Shown piece after piece: positions 17,956-27,258 of a stretch of 64,000 nucleotides of DNA; position 1 is the stretch's first letter, and each line of letters opens with the position of its first letter. The notes beneath the pieces are model-generated. The model saw only the letters and a list, made by a program, of their open reading frames with translations. It was not told where the DNA came from and searched no databases. Where the stretch lies: contig NZ_CDME01000002.1 in the NCBI RefSeq assembly GCF_000826545.1, positions 1,054,001-1,118,000 on the forward strand, given 5' to 3'. The stretch is from Kibdelosporangium sp. MJ126-NF4 (GTDB lineage: Bacteria; Actinomycetota; Actinomycetes; Mycobacteriales; Pseudonocardiaceae). The position numbers were made by a program, and so were the translations under genes.

Positions 17956-19525
17956 TCTGCTGAACCTCGACCCCGGTGTCGTGGCCAAGGCTCGGCAGCT
18001 CGCGGCCCGCGCGAGCGAACCGGTGGTCGCGCTGGCCAAGGCGCACACGACCGTCGCGGTCGAACGCGCGACGCTGCGGCTGGCGGGCATCACCGGCGCG
18101 GACACCGCGCACCGGGCCGGTGATGTCCCCTGGGTCAACCGGGTCGTCGACACGATCCGCGAGCACTGCGGACTGGAACACGGCTCGGTGCTGCCCGCGT
18201 TCCACGCGTTGCGGGAACACGGGTTCGCGTCGCTGACCGAACTCGCCGAGGCGACCGCGGCCGGACAGGTCCAGTACACGGTCCCGGCCGGGCGGGACGC
18301 TGACCGCGCGTACAAGCTGGCCCGTACCGCGGTCGGCAAGGGCCTCAGGACCGTCGACCGCAACCGGGCACAGCGTGACAAGCTGATCACCCGCTTCGGC
18401 GATCCCGCGCAGCGGCCGTGGATCTACCTGATCGTCGCCACCGGCGACATCGACGAGGACGTGGTGCAGGCGGGCAACGCGGCACGCGCGGGCGCCGACA
18501 TCATCGCGGTGATCCGCTCAACCGGGCAGTCCCTTTTGGACTACGTGCCGGAGGGCGCGACGCACCACGGGTTCGCGGGCACCTACGCCACGCAGGAGAA
18601 CTTCCGGATCATGCGTGCCTCCCTGGACGACGTGTCCAAGGAGGTCGGGCGCTACATCCGGCTGACCAACTACGCCTCCGGCCTGTGCATGCCCGAGATC
18701 GCCGTGCTCGGCGGGCTGCAGCGGCTGGACATGATGCTCAACGACTCGATGTACGGCATCCTGTTCCGCGACATCAACCCGATCCGCACCTTCGTCGACC
18801 AGCGCTTCTCCCGCCAGGTGCACGCCCGCGCCGGGATCATCATCAACACCGGCGAGGACAACTACCTCACCACCGCCGACGCGGTCGACGCGGCGCACAC
18901 CGTCACCGTCTCCCAGTTGCTCAACGAACACTTCGCGCACGAGGCCGGGCTGCCGGACCCGTTGCTGGGCCTCGGGCACGCGTTCGAGATCAACCCGGAC
19001 GTCCCGGAGTCCTTCCGGCTGGAGCTGGCACACGCCCTGCTGGCGCGGGAACTGTTCCCGGACGCGCCGCTGAAGTGGATGCCGCCGACCAAGCACATGA
19101 CCGGTGACGTGTTCAACGGGCACCTGCTCGACGGGTTCTTCAACCTCGCCGGTGTCCTCACCGGACAGTCCATCCTGCTCGTGGGGATGATGACCGAGGC
19201 CGTGGTCACGCCGTTCCTGTCCGACCGGGACCTCGCGCTGGCCAACGTGCGGTACGTGCTCAACGCGGCGGGCAGCCTGCGTGAGGACTTCCGGCCCGCG
19301 CCGGACGGCTTCATCGTCAAGCGAGCCCACCAGGTCCTCGGCGAGGCGGTCGACCTGTTGGAGCGGATCGTCGACGACGGCCTGCTCAACGCGATCGCCG
19401 ACGGCACGTTCGGCCTGATGAAACGCCCGCCGACGGGCGGCAAGGGCGCCGACGGCGTGATCGAGAAAACGGACGGCTACCGCAACCCGGCGAGCGAACT
19501 GTTGGAGGAGGGGCCGCATGAGTGA
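17948..19525 (+). CDS. kamD: Lysine 5,6-aminomutase, alpha subunit
   Basis: Large subunit of the adenosylcobalamin- and PLP-dependent mutase that moves the terminal amino group of beta-lysine to make 3,5-diaminohexanoate. Length 525 residues, normal for KamD. The family landmarks seen are PWVNRVVD near the N-terminus, IYLIVATGDIDEDVVQA, STGQSLLDYVPEGAT and the KWMPPTKHMTGDVF segment. The ATG at 17948 follows AAAAGGGG at about 7 nt and lies inside the end of the amidohydrolase gene. It overlaps kamE by 8 nt, as expected for subunits made in equal amounts. Confidence 0.95.
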   Translation: MGDLLNLDPGVVAKARQLAARASEPVVALAKAHTTVAVERATLRLAGITGADTAHRAGDVPWVNRVVDTIREHCGLEHGSVLPAFHALREHGFASLTELAEATAAGQVQYTVPAGRDADRAYKLARTAVGKGLRTVDRNRAQRDKLITRFGDPAQRPWIYLIVATGDIDEDVVQAGNAARAGADIIAVIRSTGQSLLDYVPEGATHHGFAGTYATQENFRIMRASLDDVSKEVGRYIRLTNYASGLCMPEIAVLGGLQRLDMMLNDSMYGILFRDINPIRTFVDQRFSRQVHARAGIIINTGEDNYLTTADAVDAAHTVTVSQLLNEHFAHEAGLPDPLLGLGHAFEINPDVPESFRLELAHALLARELFPDAPLKWMPPTKHMTGDVFNGHLLDGFFNLAGVLTGQSILLVGMMTEAVVTPFLSDRDLALANVRYVLNAAGSLREDFRPAPDGFIVKRAHQVLGEAVDLLERIVDDGLLNAIADGTFGLMKRPPTGGKGADGVIEKTDGYRNPASELLEEGPHE

Positions 19526-20285
19526 GCCGGAGGTTCGACCCGAGAAGCGGCACGTTCGGCCCTACGGCGACACGACCGGGGACGGCATGATCCAGGTGTC
19601 GTTCACCCTGCCCGTGCCGCACAGCCCCCGTGCCGACGGCGCCGCGCTGCAACTGGCCAACAAGATGGGCATGGACCCGGCGATGGTCGTGCACTCCAAG
19701 CCGATCGGCCCGGACTTCACGTTCTTCGTGGTCTACGGATCGGTCAAGCACATCGTGGACCTGGCCGACGTGCGTGTGGTGGAACGGGAGTACCCGATGC
19801 TGTCGCCGACCGAGGTGAACTCGACGGTGAAGAAGAACCTGCGCCGCAAGATGGTCGTCGTCGGCGGCTGCATCGGCACGGACGCCCACACGGTCGGCAT
19901 CGACGCGATCCTGAACATCAAGGGCTTCGCGGGGGAGAAGGGCCTCGAGTACTACCGCGAACTGCGCGTGGTGAACCTCGGCGCCCAGGTCTCCGTGCCG
20001 GAACTGGTGAAACGCTCCCGCGCGGAGAAGGCCGACGCGGTGCTGGTGTCCCAGGTGGTCACCCAGCGGGACGCGCACATCCAGAACACGCAGGAGATGT
20101 CGGCGGCGTTCCGCGAGGCGATGGGGGAGCGGCGGCCGCTGCTGATCGCGGGCGGGCCGCGGTTCGATCCGCTGATGGCGGGGGAACTGGGCGTGGACCG
20201 CGTCTTCGGCCGTGGCACGACACCCGGTGAAGTGGCGAGCTTTTTGGTGCACGCGTTGCGGCAGAAGACAGGAGCGGGAGTTTGA
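19518..20285 (+). CDS. kamE: Lysine 5,6-aminomutase, beta subunit (cobalamin-binding)
   Basis: Small subunit of the mutase, 255 residues. The base-off cobalamin motif DxHxxG is visible as Asp122, His124 and Gly127 in TDAHTVG. The N-terminal [16 protein letters not shown] segment and the C-terminal FGRGTTP segment are typical of KamE. It overlaps kamD by 8 nt, and its stop overlaps the TTG start of the next gene. With kamD it forms the complete enzyme in the cytoplasm; activity depends on B12. Confidence 0.95.
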   Translation: MSEPEVRPEKRHVRPYGDTTGDGMIQVSFTLPVPHSPRADGAALQLANKMGMDPAMVVHSKPIGPDFTFFVVYGSVKHIVDLADVRVVEREYPMLSPTEVNSTVKKNLRRKMVVVGGCIGTDAHTVGIDAILNIKGFAGEKGLEYYRELRVVNLGAQVSVPELVKRSRAEKADAVLVSQVVTQRDAHIQNTQEMSAAFREAMGERRPLLIAGGPRFDPLMAGELGVDRVFGRGTTPGEVASFLVHALRQKTGAGV

Positions 20286-20680
20286 GCGGAGCGTTGGTCG
20301 AGGGATTCGCGGTCACCCACCGGCGGTATGTGCCGTATTCGCACGCCCACTACGGCGGCAACCTGGTCGACGGCGCGTACGGCCTCGGCATGTTCGGGGA
20401 CGTGGCCACCGAGATGATGATCTGGACCGACGGCGACGAGGGCCTGTTCGCGGGCTACTCGGCGGTGGAGTTCCTGGCCCCGATCCAGGCGGGCGACGTG
20501 ATCGAGGCGACCGGCACGATCGTGCGGGTCGGCAACCGGTCACGGGAGATCACGTTCGAGGCACGGGTGGTGTGCCGGGCCAACCCGGACCGCGGGCCGT
20601 CGGCCGCGGACGTGCTCGACCCGCCGATCCCGGTCACCCGCGCACGGGGAACTGTGGTGGTGCCGCAGCGCACGCTGTGA
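20282..20680 (+). CDS. kal: 3-aminobutyryl-CoA ammonia lyase
   Basis: Hotdog-fold protein of 132 residues that removes ammonia from 3-aminobutyryl-CoA to give crotonyl-CoA. The hotdog features are the [11 protein letters not shown] loop near residue 22, and the central helix followed by [19 protein letters not shown]. The start is TTG, overlapping the kamE stop as TTGA, with a purine-rich stretch upstream. It is the last gene of the operon, before a strong hairpin. The family is small, and position after kamDE makes the call firm. Confidence 0.88.
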   Translation: MSGALVEGFAVTHRRYVPYSHAHYGGNLVDGAYGLGMFGDVATEMMIWTDGDEGLFAGYSAVEFLAPIQAGDVIEATGTIVRVGNRSREITFEARVVCRANPDRGPSAADVLDPPIPVTRARGTVVVPQRTL

Positions 20681-20693
20681 GAAGCACGGTCTG

Positions 20694-20719
20694 AAACCCG
20701 CCAGCCCGCTGGCGGGTTT
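20694..20719 (+). terminator. Hairpin terminator of the lysine operon
   Basis: Perfect 12-nt inverted repeat (AAACCCGCCAGC / GCTGGCGGGTTT) separated by only 2 nt, ending in a T-rich tail, 14 bp after the kal stop. Confidence 0.85.
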
Positions 20720-20737
20720 CCCGTCAGGCTGGGTGGC

Positions 20738-21436
20738 ATGCGATCTGTGTCCTCAGCCGATTGGCCCGCTCTCGTCGACGAGGTGAACACCTACGGGTGC
20801 GCGCTGACACCCCGGATCCTGACCGCCGCGCAGTGCGAGTCGATCGTGGAGCTGTACGACGACGTGGCGAAGTTCCGGTCCACAATAGACATGGAGCGCT
20901 ACCGGTTCGGCGCGGGCCAGTACCGGTACTTCAAAGCACCGGCGCCCAAACTGGTCGCCCAGTTGCGGGAGGCGTTCTACCCGCACCTGCTGCCGATCGC
21001 CCGTGACTGGGCGGCGAAACTCGGCCAGCCCGCGCCATGGCCGGACGAACTGGGCGAGTGGCTGGACATGTGCCACCGGGCCGGGCAGACCAAGCCGACG
21101 CCGATCCTGTTGCGCTACCAGCAGGGCGACTGGAACGCGCTGCACCGCGACCTCTACGGGGACCTGGTGTTCCCGCTGCAGGTCGTGATCGGCCTGAACG
21201 TGCCGAACGAGGACCACACCGGCGGCGAGTTCCTGCTCGTCGAACAGCGGCCACGGGCCCAGTCCCGTGGAATGGCGACCCTGCTGCCGCAGGGCCACGG
21301 GCTGATCTTCACCACCAGGGACCGGCCGGTCCGCTCGGCCCGCGGCTGGTCGACCTCCCCGGTCCGGCACGGCGTCAGCGTGGTGCGCTCCGGCATCCGG
21401 CACACCCTCGGCCTGGTCTTCCACGACGCCTCCTGA
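20738..21436 (+). CDS. 2-oxoglutarate/Fe(II) oxygenase
   Basis: Protein of 232 residues with a double-stranded beta-helix. The iron ligands can be traced as His and Asp in LHRDLYGD (near residue 136) and His in VRHGVSVVRSG, and the 2OG-binding Arg lies in SGIRHTLG. Similar bacterial proteins are annotated only as 2OG-Fe(II) oxygenases. The start ATG has no clear Shine-Dalgarno. It stands alone after the lysine terminator and runs toward the DoxX gene on the same strand. The substrate is unknown. Confidence 0.82.
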   Translation: MRSVSSADWPALVDEVNTYGCALTPRILTAAQCESIVELYDDVAKFRSTIDMERYRFGAGQYRYFKAPAPKLVAQLREAFYPHLLPIARDWAAKLGQPAPWPDELGEWLDMCHRAGQTKPTPILLRYQQGDWNALHRDLYGDLVFPLQVVIGLNVPNEDHTGGEFLLVEQRPRAQSRGMATLLPQGHGLIFTTRDRPVRSARGWSTSPVRHGVSVVRSGIRHTLGLVFHDAS

Positions 21437-21467
21437 GATCCCCAGGTGGCTGGCTGGTTGGCTCGTG

Positions 21468-21496
21468 TTGCCGGGTCGCGGCCCGGACCTTACGGT
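21468..21496 (+). promoter_or_regulatory. Sigma-70-type promoter for the DoxX gene
   Basis: TTGCCG (21468-21473) and TACGGT (21491-21496) are 17 nt apart. The expected start site coincides with the GTG at 21503, suggesting a leaderless message. Confidence 0.55.
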
Positions 21497-21502
21497 GCCG
21501 CT

Positions 21503-21946
21503 GTGCGGATGAGGATGACGACCGAACGGCTGGCCGCGTGGGGGTGGGTGCCGAATCTGCTGCTGCGGCTGACGATCGGCTTCATGTTCCTCAGCGGCGC
21601 GGTGGGCAAGCTGGCCGACGGCGACAAGTTCGCCGGAAAACTCGCCGAATCCGGTATCCCAATTCCGCACTTGGTGGCGCCGGTGCTGGCCGTGGTCGAG
21701 TTCGTCGCGGGCCTCGCGTTGATGCTGGGACTGTTCGCCAGGGTCGCCGCGGTGGTCCTCGCGGTGACCATGCTCGGGGCGCTGATCACCACCATCGGGC
21801 CGCCGCTGTGGGACAGGTACCCGGACGCGTGGCACTTCCTGAGCAACCTGTTCTACTCCTCGGAGTGGCTGCTGCTGGCCATCCTGGCCTGGCTGGCGTG
21901 TGTCGGTGCGCAGGGCAGGGGAGCAGTGCCCAAGGGGCACGGTTAG
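21503..21946 (+). CDS. DoxX family membrane protein
   Basis: Small integral membrane protein, about 147 residues from the GTG at 21503. Four hydrophobic helices are visible, the first starting LLLRLTIGFMFLSGAVGKL. That segment and the following gap to VAPVLAVVEFVAG match the DoxX/DoxD group. DoxX-like proteins are linked to thiol and oxidant homeostasis in actinobacteria; no specific role can be read here. The start was chosen from the promoter position; ATG codons at 21509 and 21515 are alternatives. Confidence 0.85.
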   Translation: MRMRMTTERLAAWGWVPNLLLRLTIGFMFLSGAVGKLADGDKFAGKLAESGIPIPHLVAPVLAVVEFVAGLALMLGLFARVAAVVLAVTMLGALITTIGPPLWDRYPDAWHFLSNLFYSSEWLLLAILAWLACVGAQGRGAVPKGHG

Positions 21947-21952
21947 GCACAG

Positions 21953-22423
21953 TTAGGGACGCAGTCGCCGTTCGGTCAGCGCCGCCATCGCGCCCGTTGT
22001 CTCGGCCAACTGGTGGACCTGGTCGAGGAAGGCGCGGGCACCGGGCCCGAGAGTGGCTCTGAGCTGGCGGTTGAGGTCGGCGCGGGCGCGGCGGCTGGCG
22101 TGGATCGCGTCCCAGCCGCGCGAGGTGAGCTCGACCAGCCGCTTGCGCTGGTCACCCGAGGAGGCCGTGCGGGTGACGTAGCCCTTGCGTTCCATCTCGA
22201 TCACGGTCTTGGACACGCCCTGGGCGGTGATGCCGAGCTTGTCGGCCAGGTCGCTGATTGACACAGGGCCGTGCTGCAGATGTTGCACGACGAATCCGTC
22301 CGATGGGCGCAAGTCGCCGAAGCCCGCTTGGGCGATCGTGGCCGTCACATGGGCCTGCGTCGTCGTGGACAGTGCGGCGAACAGCAGCACGAGGTCCTCG
22401 ACGATCGGCTCCGGAGCGGTCAC
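21953..22423 (-). CDS. MarR family transcriptional regulator
   Basis: Winged-helix regulator of 156 residues. The HTH is SISDLADKLGITAQGVSKTVIEMERKG near residues 55-80 and the wing carries SGDQRKRLVELT. The GTG at 22423 is preceded by GGAGGG at 7 nt on the minus strand; the frame stays open far upstream but without MarR-like residues. It is convergent with the DoxX gene, and it is divergent from the TGT-like gene across 270 bp. Its targets and ligand are unknown. Confidence 0.88.
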   Translation of the reverse strand: MTAPEPIVEDLVLLFAALSTTTQAHVTATIAQAGFGDLRPSDGFVVQHLQHGPVSISDLADKLGITAQGVSKTVIEMERKGYVTRTASSGDQRKRLVELTSRGWDAIHASRRARADLNRQLRATLGPGARAFLDQVHQLAETTGAMAALTERRLRP

Positions 22424-22693
22424 CAGACCACCCTCCGATATGAGACCATGGTTGAGCAACTCGGGTTGAGCAGTATTGGATTGTCCGGGCGCCGCCCGGA
22501 CGGGTGTGGTCGCCCGAAGCCGGTCCCAGCCGCACGGAGTCGCCGGACTTCGCCGTGTGGAAACTGCGTCCGTACCGAATTCAGATCCTCTGCGGCGCGG
22601 ATGTCGCCGCCGGGCGTCCGTCACCGATCTGGACCAGTCTCGACTGAAATGGAACCGTGGATTGTCCGAATGGTTTCTCGTATCGTCGAGTGA

Positions 22694-23815
22694 ATGAGCG
22701 GTCATTCAGTGGAGGGGCAGTCGGCTCCACTGGCGGAACTCGCCGATCATGGCTCACCGCGGCGCCCCGCCGGAAAGGTCGGGGCGCTGGTCAACCGCAT
22801 CCTCGTGCACGCGCGCCGGAATCAGTTGTCCGCGCTGAGGCCGCACGTCAGCCACGACCACGGCGGATTCGTCGTCGCCGGAGTCAAGCCCCGTGATCTG
22901 CGCGGACTCCTGGACGATTCGCTCTACGAGGGGGTGGTGCTGCTCGATCCGGCGGTTTACGAGAAGCGCACCGCGACGCCCGACGCCCCATTTCTGCTTC
23001 CGGAAGCCGGGTTGTTCGCGTCCGGTTTGGACGATGTTCTCGACCAGCAGTTGCAGGCAGGCGCGACGGTGGCGATCACGCCGACCAAGTTCATCTCGGC
23101 GGGGGACACGGATTCGTTGGCCGCGGCCGCCAGGCAAATGCGGCGACTGGACCGACAGGACGTGCTCTTTCTCGCGCCCATCGACATATCGCTGGTGGAC
23201 CGCGAACACATCCACCAGGTCACCGCGATACTGGCCGACGTCGAATGCCCGGTCGCGCTGGTGCTCGGCAGGAAGGTCGATTCGCTCACCCACGTGGCGG
23301 ACCGGGTGATCCCGAATCTCCGGACGCTCGCCGCCACCGTCGACCTGATGCCCGTCCGAACAGGACTCAACGCGTTCGACCTGGTGGCACACGGCGCGTT
23401 CGCGGGCGCGATCCGGAGCGTGGGCCCGCACCCCGCGCCGAGTGTCCTCGTCCCCGAATTCCTGTCGTGGTGGCGCGGCGGCGAACTGGCGGACCTGTTC
23501 GGCGCCAGACCGAACCTGGCGCCACGTTGCCCGTGTCCGGTGTGTGACGAGAAGCGTGTGACCCGGTTCCTCAAGAAGTCGGACGCCGACGAGGCCATGT
23601 GTCACGCGGTGGCGCTGTGGTCGTCCTACGCGGGGGACATGCTGGAGCAGCCGACCATGCGGTCACGGGCGCGGTACTGGCGGCAGCTCTGCCGCAACGC
23701 GCTCGGCCACCACGCCATGTTCACCCATCAACTCAGGCGCGTGCGACCGCTCAAACCACCGAGAACGCTCGAAGTGTGGGCGAACCTGCCGTTGTGGCCG
23801 ACCGATGCGGTCTGA
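22694..23815 (+). CDS. TGT-like (tRNA-guanine transglycosylase-related) protein of unknown function
   Basis: Protein of 373 residues. A TIM-barrel-like middle part (TPTKFISAGDTDSL, then FLAPIDISLVD) leads to a CxCxxC cluster, Cys279, Cys281 and Cys284, with His304 after it. That arrangement recalls the zinc site of queuosine/archaeosine tRNA-guanine transglycosylases, but the spacing from the last Cys to His is 20 rather than about 26 and the usual catalytic motifs are not obvious. Later residues NALGHHAMFTHQL also resemble the TGT C-terminal helix. Homologues I recall in actinobacteria are uncharacterised. The start has no clear ribosome site and may be leaderless. It ends 3 bp from a convergent unknown gene. 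Confidence 0.6.
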   Translation: MSGHSVEGQSAPLAELADHGSPRRPAGKVGALVNRILVHARRNQLSALRPHVSHDHGGFVVAGVKPRDLRGLLDDSLYEGVVLLDPAVYEKRTATPDAPFLLPEAGLFASGLDDVLDQQLQAGATVAITPTKFISAGDTDSLAAAARQMRRLDRQDVLFLAPIDISLVDREHIHQVTAILADVECPVALVLGRKVDSLTHVADRVIPNLRTLAATVDLMPVRTGLNAFDLVAHGAFAGAIRSVGPHPAPSVLVPEFLSWWRGGELADLFGARPNLAPRCPCPVCDEKRVTRFLKKSDADEAMCHAVALWSSYAGDMLEQPTMRSRARYWRQLCRNALGHHAMFTHQLRRVRPLKPPRTLEVWANLPLWPTDAV

Positions 23816-23818
23816 CGG

Positions 23819-24394
23819 TCAGCCGTCGAGCGTGTGCCGGTAGACACGTTCGCAGAAGCGCCACCACGCGACCGTCGGCTGCCAGTCGGGCAGCGGCTCG
23901 GGCTCGAGAACGACGTCCGGTGCCGACCGTGGCCCGACCGCGACCCCGATGCCGTACCAGGACGCTTCGGCCAAGGCCTCGTCCGAGTTCTCGGGAAGCT
24001 TGTCGACGACGACCATCCGTGGGCAGTAAGCGGCGAACTCCGACGCGTCGGCCAGGCCCTCCCGCCATCGCGGCGCGTGCACCACGGCAAGAACGGGAGT
24101 GACCACAGGCTCGACGAGCCGGGTCACCGTGGACGCGGTCACCCGGACGACTCCGGTGGGAGCACGGTGCAGCACCCGCAGATCCGGCCGCCTGACCGAC
24201 GACAGCGGCACGGGCATCCGCACCGGGAAGTCCGTGAGCACGTCGAGCAGTTCCATCGACTCCACGCTCGTCAGGCCGTGATCGCGCCGCCGCGCGTGTT
24301 CGACCCGGTTGGTGCGGTGGACAACGGTCGCCGCGGTGCCGAAGAGCCGCACGCTCGTCGAGTCCGCCTCCACCAGGGTGAGCGCCGCTGTCAT
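23819..24394 (-). CDS. Hypothetical protein convergent with the TGT-like gene
   Basis: Unrecognised soluble protein of 191 residues. No signal peptide or membrane segment. The region SMELLDVLTDFPVRMPVPLS and the C-terminal WWRFCERVYRHTLDG look like a conserved domain rather than random reading. AGGAAGG precedes the ATG. The codon use is normal for the window. It ends 3 bp from the stop of the TGT-like gene; whether the two work together is unknown. A 490-bp gene-poor stretch with a dispersed 38-nt element lies upstream. Confidence 0.7.
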   Translation of the reverse strand: MTAALTLVEADSTSVRLFGTAATVVHRTNRVEHARRRDHGLTSVESMELLDVLTDFPVRMPVPLSSVRRPDLRVLHRAPTGVVRVTASTVTRLVEPVVTPVLAVVHAPRWREGLADASEFAAYCPRMVVVDKLPENSDEALAEASWYGIGVAVGPRSAPDVVLEPEPLPDWQPTVAWWRFCERVYRHTLDG

Positions 24395-24533
24395 GGCGCG
24401 ATCCTTCCTTAGCGGTCGCCTGGCTGTTCGCGTTGGGGTGGCCTCCGGGGACGACCTGCCGGATCAGTCCTCGAGTCACCTGTATCGAACACCTGTTCAC
24501 ATCTGGGCGCAACTCCGGAGTGAATGCGGTCAG

Positions 24534-24571
24534 TACTACGGACATGGTGGTTATCAAAGTGACGAAAATAC
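24534..24571 (+). repeat. 38-nt intergenic element, copy A
   Basis: Starts TACTACGGAC, ends TGACGAAAATAC, with a 16-nt variable middle. Same ends and spacing as three copies at 57.6, 59.1 and 60.6 kb. A GC hairpin follows at 24598. Confidence 0.7.
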
Positions 24572-24597
24572 CCACCCGCGGCGACACCAAACATGCC

Positions 24598-24620
24598 GCA
24601 ACGAAGGCGGCCTTCGTTGC
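24598..24620. terminator. Perfect hairpin after element A
   Basis: GCAACGAAGGC and GCCTTCGTTGC form 11-nt arms with a single base between them. No gene ends nearby on either strand, so what it would terminate is unclear. Confidence 0.45.
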
Positions 24621-24884
24621 GTGGGTCGGCGCGAGCGGGACAGGTGAAGTTCCCGTCGAGGTCGATCTTCAAGGTGAGGTTGACGGTGGACGCCCGGCTG
24701 CCTCGGCGGGCCGAGCGGCACGGTGCGGGCCATCCCTGCGAACAACGAGGCCAGAGCGCTGCGGCTGGTCCTGGCCACCCTCCAGCTCTGGTCGAGGTTC
24801 AGAGCGATGGCAGCGTGAGCGAGCAGTACAGGGTTGCGGCATGGCCGTCACGGAGCGTTCACACCCCGGCCGTAGTCTGATGGG

Positions 24885-26483
24885 GTGATCGCTGCCCCCG
24901 TTTCGCCTGAGCCGGAGTCCGGTGAGCGCGCGGGCTCGTTCGTCCGGCGACACCCGGTGGTGTGGCGGACCGTGGCGTCGCTGGTTGCCGGGGGACTGCT
25001 GTACCTGAGTTTCCCGCCACGGACCACGTGGTGGCTGGCGGTTGTGGCGTTCGCCGTGTTCGCCTGGGTCATCCGGGGCAGGCGGGCCCGTGCCGGTTTC
25101 GGGTACGGCTTCCTGTTCGCGATTGCTTTCCTGATGCCGTCGCTGTACTGGCTGCAGAACTTCCTGGGGGAGGGATTCGGCCCGGCGCCGTGGGTCGGGC
25201 TGTCGGTGGTGTTGTCCCTATACATCGCCGCGGCCTCGGCGGGGATGGCCGTTGTCAGCACCTTGCCCGGCGGTCCGGTGTGGATGGCCGCGTTGTTCGT
25301 CGTCGGCGAGGCGGTCAGAGGACGGTTCCCGTTCGGCGGTTTTCCCTGGTCACGGGTGGGTTTTGGGCAGCCGGACGGATGGTTGCTGCCGCTGGCGTCG
25401 CTGGGTGGCGCGCCGCTGCTGACGTTCGCGGTGGTGCTGACCGGGTGCGCGATCGCCGAGTTGTTCTTCCGACGTCGGGTTGCTCCGGCGTTGATGGCCA
25501 TCGCTCCTGTGGCGGTGGCCTTCGCCACGCTGCCGTTCGTCGGCACGGACGCGCAGAACGGCACGATCACGGTTGCCGTCGTGCAGGGCAACGCGCCGGA
25601 GGGCCTGGGGGCGCTGGGCTCCGGCGACGAGATGCGCCGCAACCACATCCAACGGGCCGAACAGCTGGCACAGGACCTCAGGCCGGGCCCAGGAAACGGT
25701 GGAGTGCCCCGGCCGGACGTCGTGATCATGCCCGAGACGTTCACCGGGCTCGGCCCGAACCCCGCCAACGACACCCAGCTCAACCAGATGGTCACCGACC
25801 TCGGCGTGCCGGTGCTGATCGGTGCACGTCAGCGGATGGTCGACGGCAGCGACCAGAACGTGGTGATCGTCTGGGACCCGCTCACCGGTCCCGGCCAGGA
25901 GTACGCCAAGACCAAGCTGGTGCCGTTCGGCGAGTTCGTACCGATCCGCCCGGTCGCGCGCCTGTTCACGCCCTTCGTCGACGGACAGAGCGACATGCGG
26001 CCGGGTGTCCAGCCGCCGGTGCTCACCGCGGCCGGGACGAAGTTGGGCGTCGGCATCTGCTTCGAAGTGGCCTACGACGACGTGCTGACCCAGGCGGTAC
26101 GGGACGGCGCCGACGTGCTGACCGTGCCGACCAACAACAACTGGTACGGCCCGACGGAGATGAGCTACCAGCAGCTGGCCATGTCACGGGTGCGGGCGAT
26201 GGAGCACGGCCGGGCGGTGGTGGTGTCGGCCACAACCGGGGTCAGCGCGATCGTGCAACCTGATGGTTCTGTCACCCGTCAGACTGAGTTGTATACCGCT
26301 GACACGTTGGTGGCGACAGTCGCCAAACGGTCGACCGTTACCCTGGCTACCCGGATCGGCGCCTGGCCGGAGGGGGTCATGGTCGTCGGCGGCCTCGCGG
26401 CGTTGCTGTGGGCCATCGGGTCGCGGATCCAGCAGCGTCAGCGTCAGGTCGGCACGGACTCGGGCCGGACAGAAGAGGACTAG
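24885..26483 (+). CDS. lnt: Apolipoprotein N-acyltransferase
   Basis: Integral membrane enzyme of 532 residues adding the third acyl chain to lipoproteins. The first ~220 residues hold about seven hydrophobic helices. Residues ~225-480 are a nitrilase-like domain with the catalytic Glu in IMPETFTG, Lys in [12 protein letters not shown] and Cys in [11 protein letters not shown] last helix ([16 protein letters not shown]) follows. The polyprenol monophosphomannose synthase gene starts 12 bp downstream. In Mycobacterium tuberculosis these two functions are fused; here they are separate genes. Confidence 0.93.
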   Translation: MIAAPVSPEPESGERAGSFVRRHPVVWRTVASLVAGGLLYLSFPPRTTWWLAVVAFAVFAWVIRGRRARAGFGYGFLFAIAFLMPSLYWLQNFLGEGFGPAPWVGLSVVLSLYIAAASAGMAVVSTLPGGPVWMAALFVVGEAVRGRFPFGGFPWSRVGFGQPDGWLLPLASLGGAPLLTFAVVLTGCAIAELFFRRRVAPALMAIAPVAVAFATLPFVGTDAQNGTITVAVVQGNAPEGLGALGSGDEMRRNHIQRAEQLAQDLRPGPGNGGVPRPDVVIMPETFTGLGPNPANDTQLNQMVTDLGVPVLIGARQRMVDGSDQNVVIVWDPLTGPGQEYAKTKLVPFGEFVPIRPVARLFTPFVDGQSDMRPGVQPPVLTAAGTKLGVGICFEVAYDDVLTQAVRDGADVLTVPTNNNWYGPTEMSYQQLAMSRVRAMEHGRAVVVSATTGVSAIVQPDGSVTRQTELYTADTLVATVAKRSTVTLATRIGAWPEGVMVVGGLAALLWAIGSRIQQRQRQVGTDSGRTEED

Positions 26484-26494
26484 GAGAGGAACGT

Positions 26495-27253
26495 ATGGCG
26501 GAGCTCGAGCCGGTGCTTGTGGTGATCCCGACGTACAACGAGAAGGACAACATCACGCCGATCATCACCCGGCTGCACGCCGCGATGCCCAAGGCACACG
26601 TGCTGGTGGTCGACGACGGCAGCCCGGACGGCACGGGGGAGATCGTCGACAAGCTGGCCGCGGCGGACGAGCGGGTGCACGTCATGCACCGCACCGAGAA
26701 GGCGGGCCTCGGCGCCGCCTACGTCGCCGGGTTCGGCTGGGCGCTGGAGCGTGACTACAACGTCATCGTCGAGATGGACGCGGACGGCTCGCACGCGCCG
26801 GAGGACCTGCCCCGCGTGATCGACGCGCTGCACGACTCGGACCTGGCGATCGGCTCGCGCTACGTGCCCGGCGGCAAGACGGTGAACTGGCCGAAGCGCC
26901 GCTGGATGCTGTCCAAGATGGCCAACGTGTACTCGCGGATGTGGCTGGGTGCCAAGGTCAACGACATGACCGCGGGCTACCGCGCGTTCCGCCGCGCGGT
27001 GCTGGAGAAGCTCAAGCTGCACAACGTCGCCTCGGCGGGCTACTGCTTCCAGATCGACTTGACCTGGCGGACGCTGGAGTCCGGGTTCACCATCTCCGAG
27101 GTGCCGATCACGTTCACCGAGCGCGAGATCGGCGTGTCCAAGATGGACGGCTCGATCGTCCGCGAGGCGCTGTGGCGCGTGTTCAAGTGGGGCGTGCGCG
27201 TGCGCGGCAACCAGCTGAAGTCACTGGTCAAGGGCGGCAGCAAGGCCGCCTGA
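26495..27253 (+). CDS. ppm1: Polyprenol monophosphomannose synthase
   Basis: GT2 glycosyltransferase of 252 residues that transfers mannose from GDP-mannose to polyprenyl phosphate, the donor for lipoglycans and protein mannosylation. The N-terminal [11 protein letters not shown], the [10 protein letters not shown] metal/nucleotide site and the [12 protein letters not shown] motif are diagnostic of the DPM1 family; the RYVPGG and MTAGYRAF segments also fit. There is no membrane domain, as in Ppm1 catalytic parts that rely on Lnt for anchoring. GGAGAGGA precedes the ATG. It is followed 5 bp later by a PLP-enzyme gene. Confidence 0.92.
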   Translation: MAELEPVLVVIPTYNEKDNITPIITRLHAAMPKAHVLVVDDGSPDGTGEIVDKLAAADERVHVMHRTEKAGLGAAYVAGFGWALERDYNVIVEMDADGSHAPEDLPRVIDALHDSDLAIGSRYVPGGKTVNWPKRRWMLSKMANVYSRMWLGAKVNDMTAGYRAFRRAVLEKLKLHNVASAGYCFQIDLTWRTLESGFTISEVPITFTEREIGVSKMDGSIVREALWRVFKWGVRVRGNQLKSLVKGGSKAA

Positions 27254-27258
27254 CGCCG

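Larger units (their letters stand above)
24395..24884. other. Gene-poor region with repeat element and hairpin
   Basis: No convincing coding sequence is seen in either strand. It holds copy A of the 38-nt element, a perfect hairpin 26 nt after it, and then about 260 bp without recognisable signals until a TAGTCT box (24872-24877) lying 7 nt before the lnt GTG, compatible with a leaderless lnt message. Confidence 0.5.

Noticed and set aside
22424..22705. Longer N-terminus of the MarR protein
   Set aside because: GTG 22423 has GGAGGG at 7 nt and starts the MarR fold; the extension has no homology-like features.
24600..24870. Transposase remnant
   Set aside because: Short frames in several phases look coding-like, but no DDE motif, inverted ends or target duplication were found.
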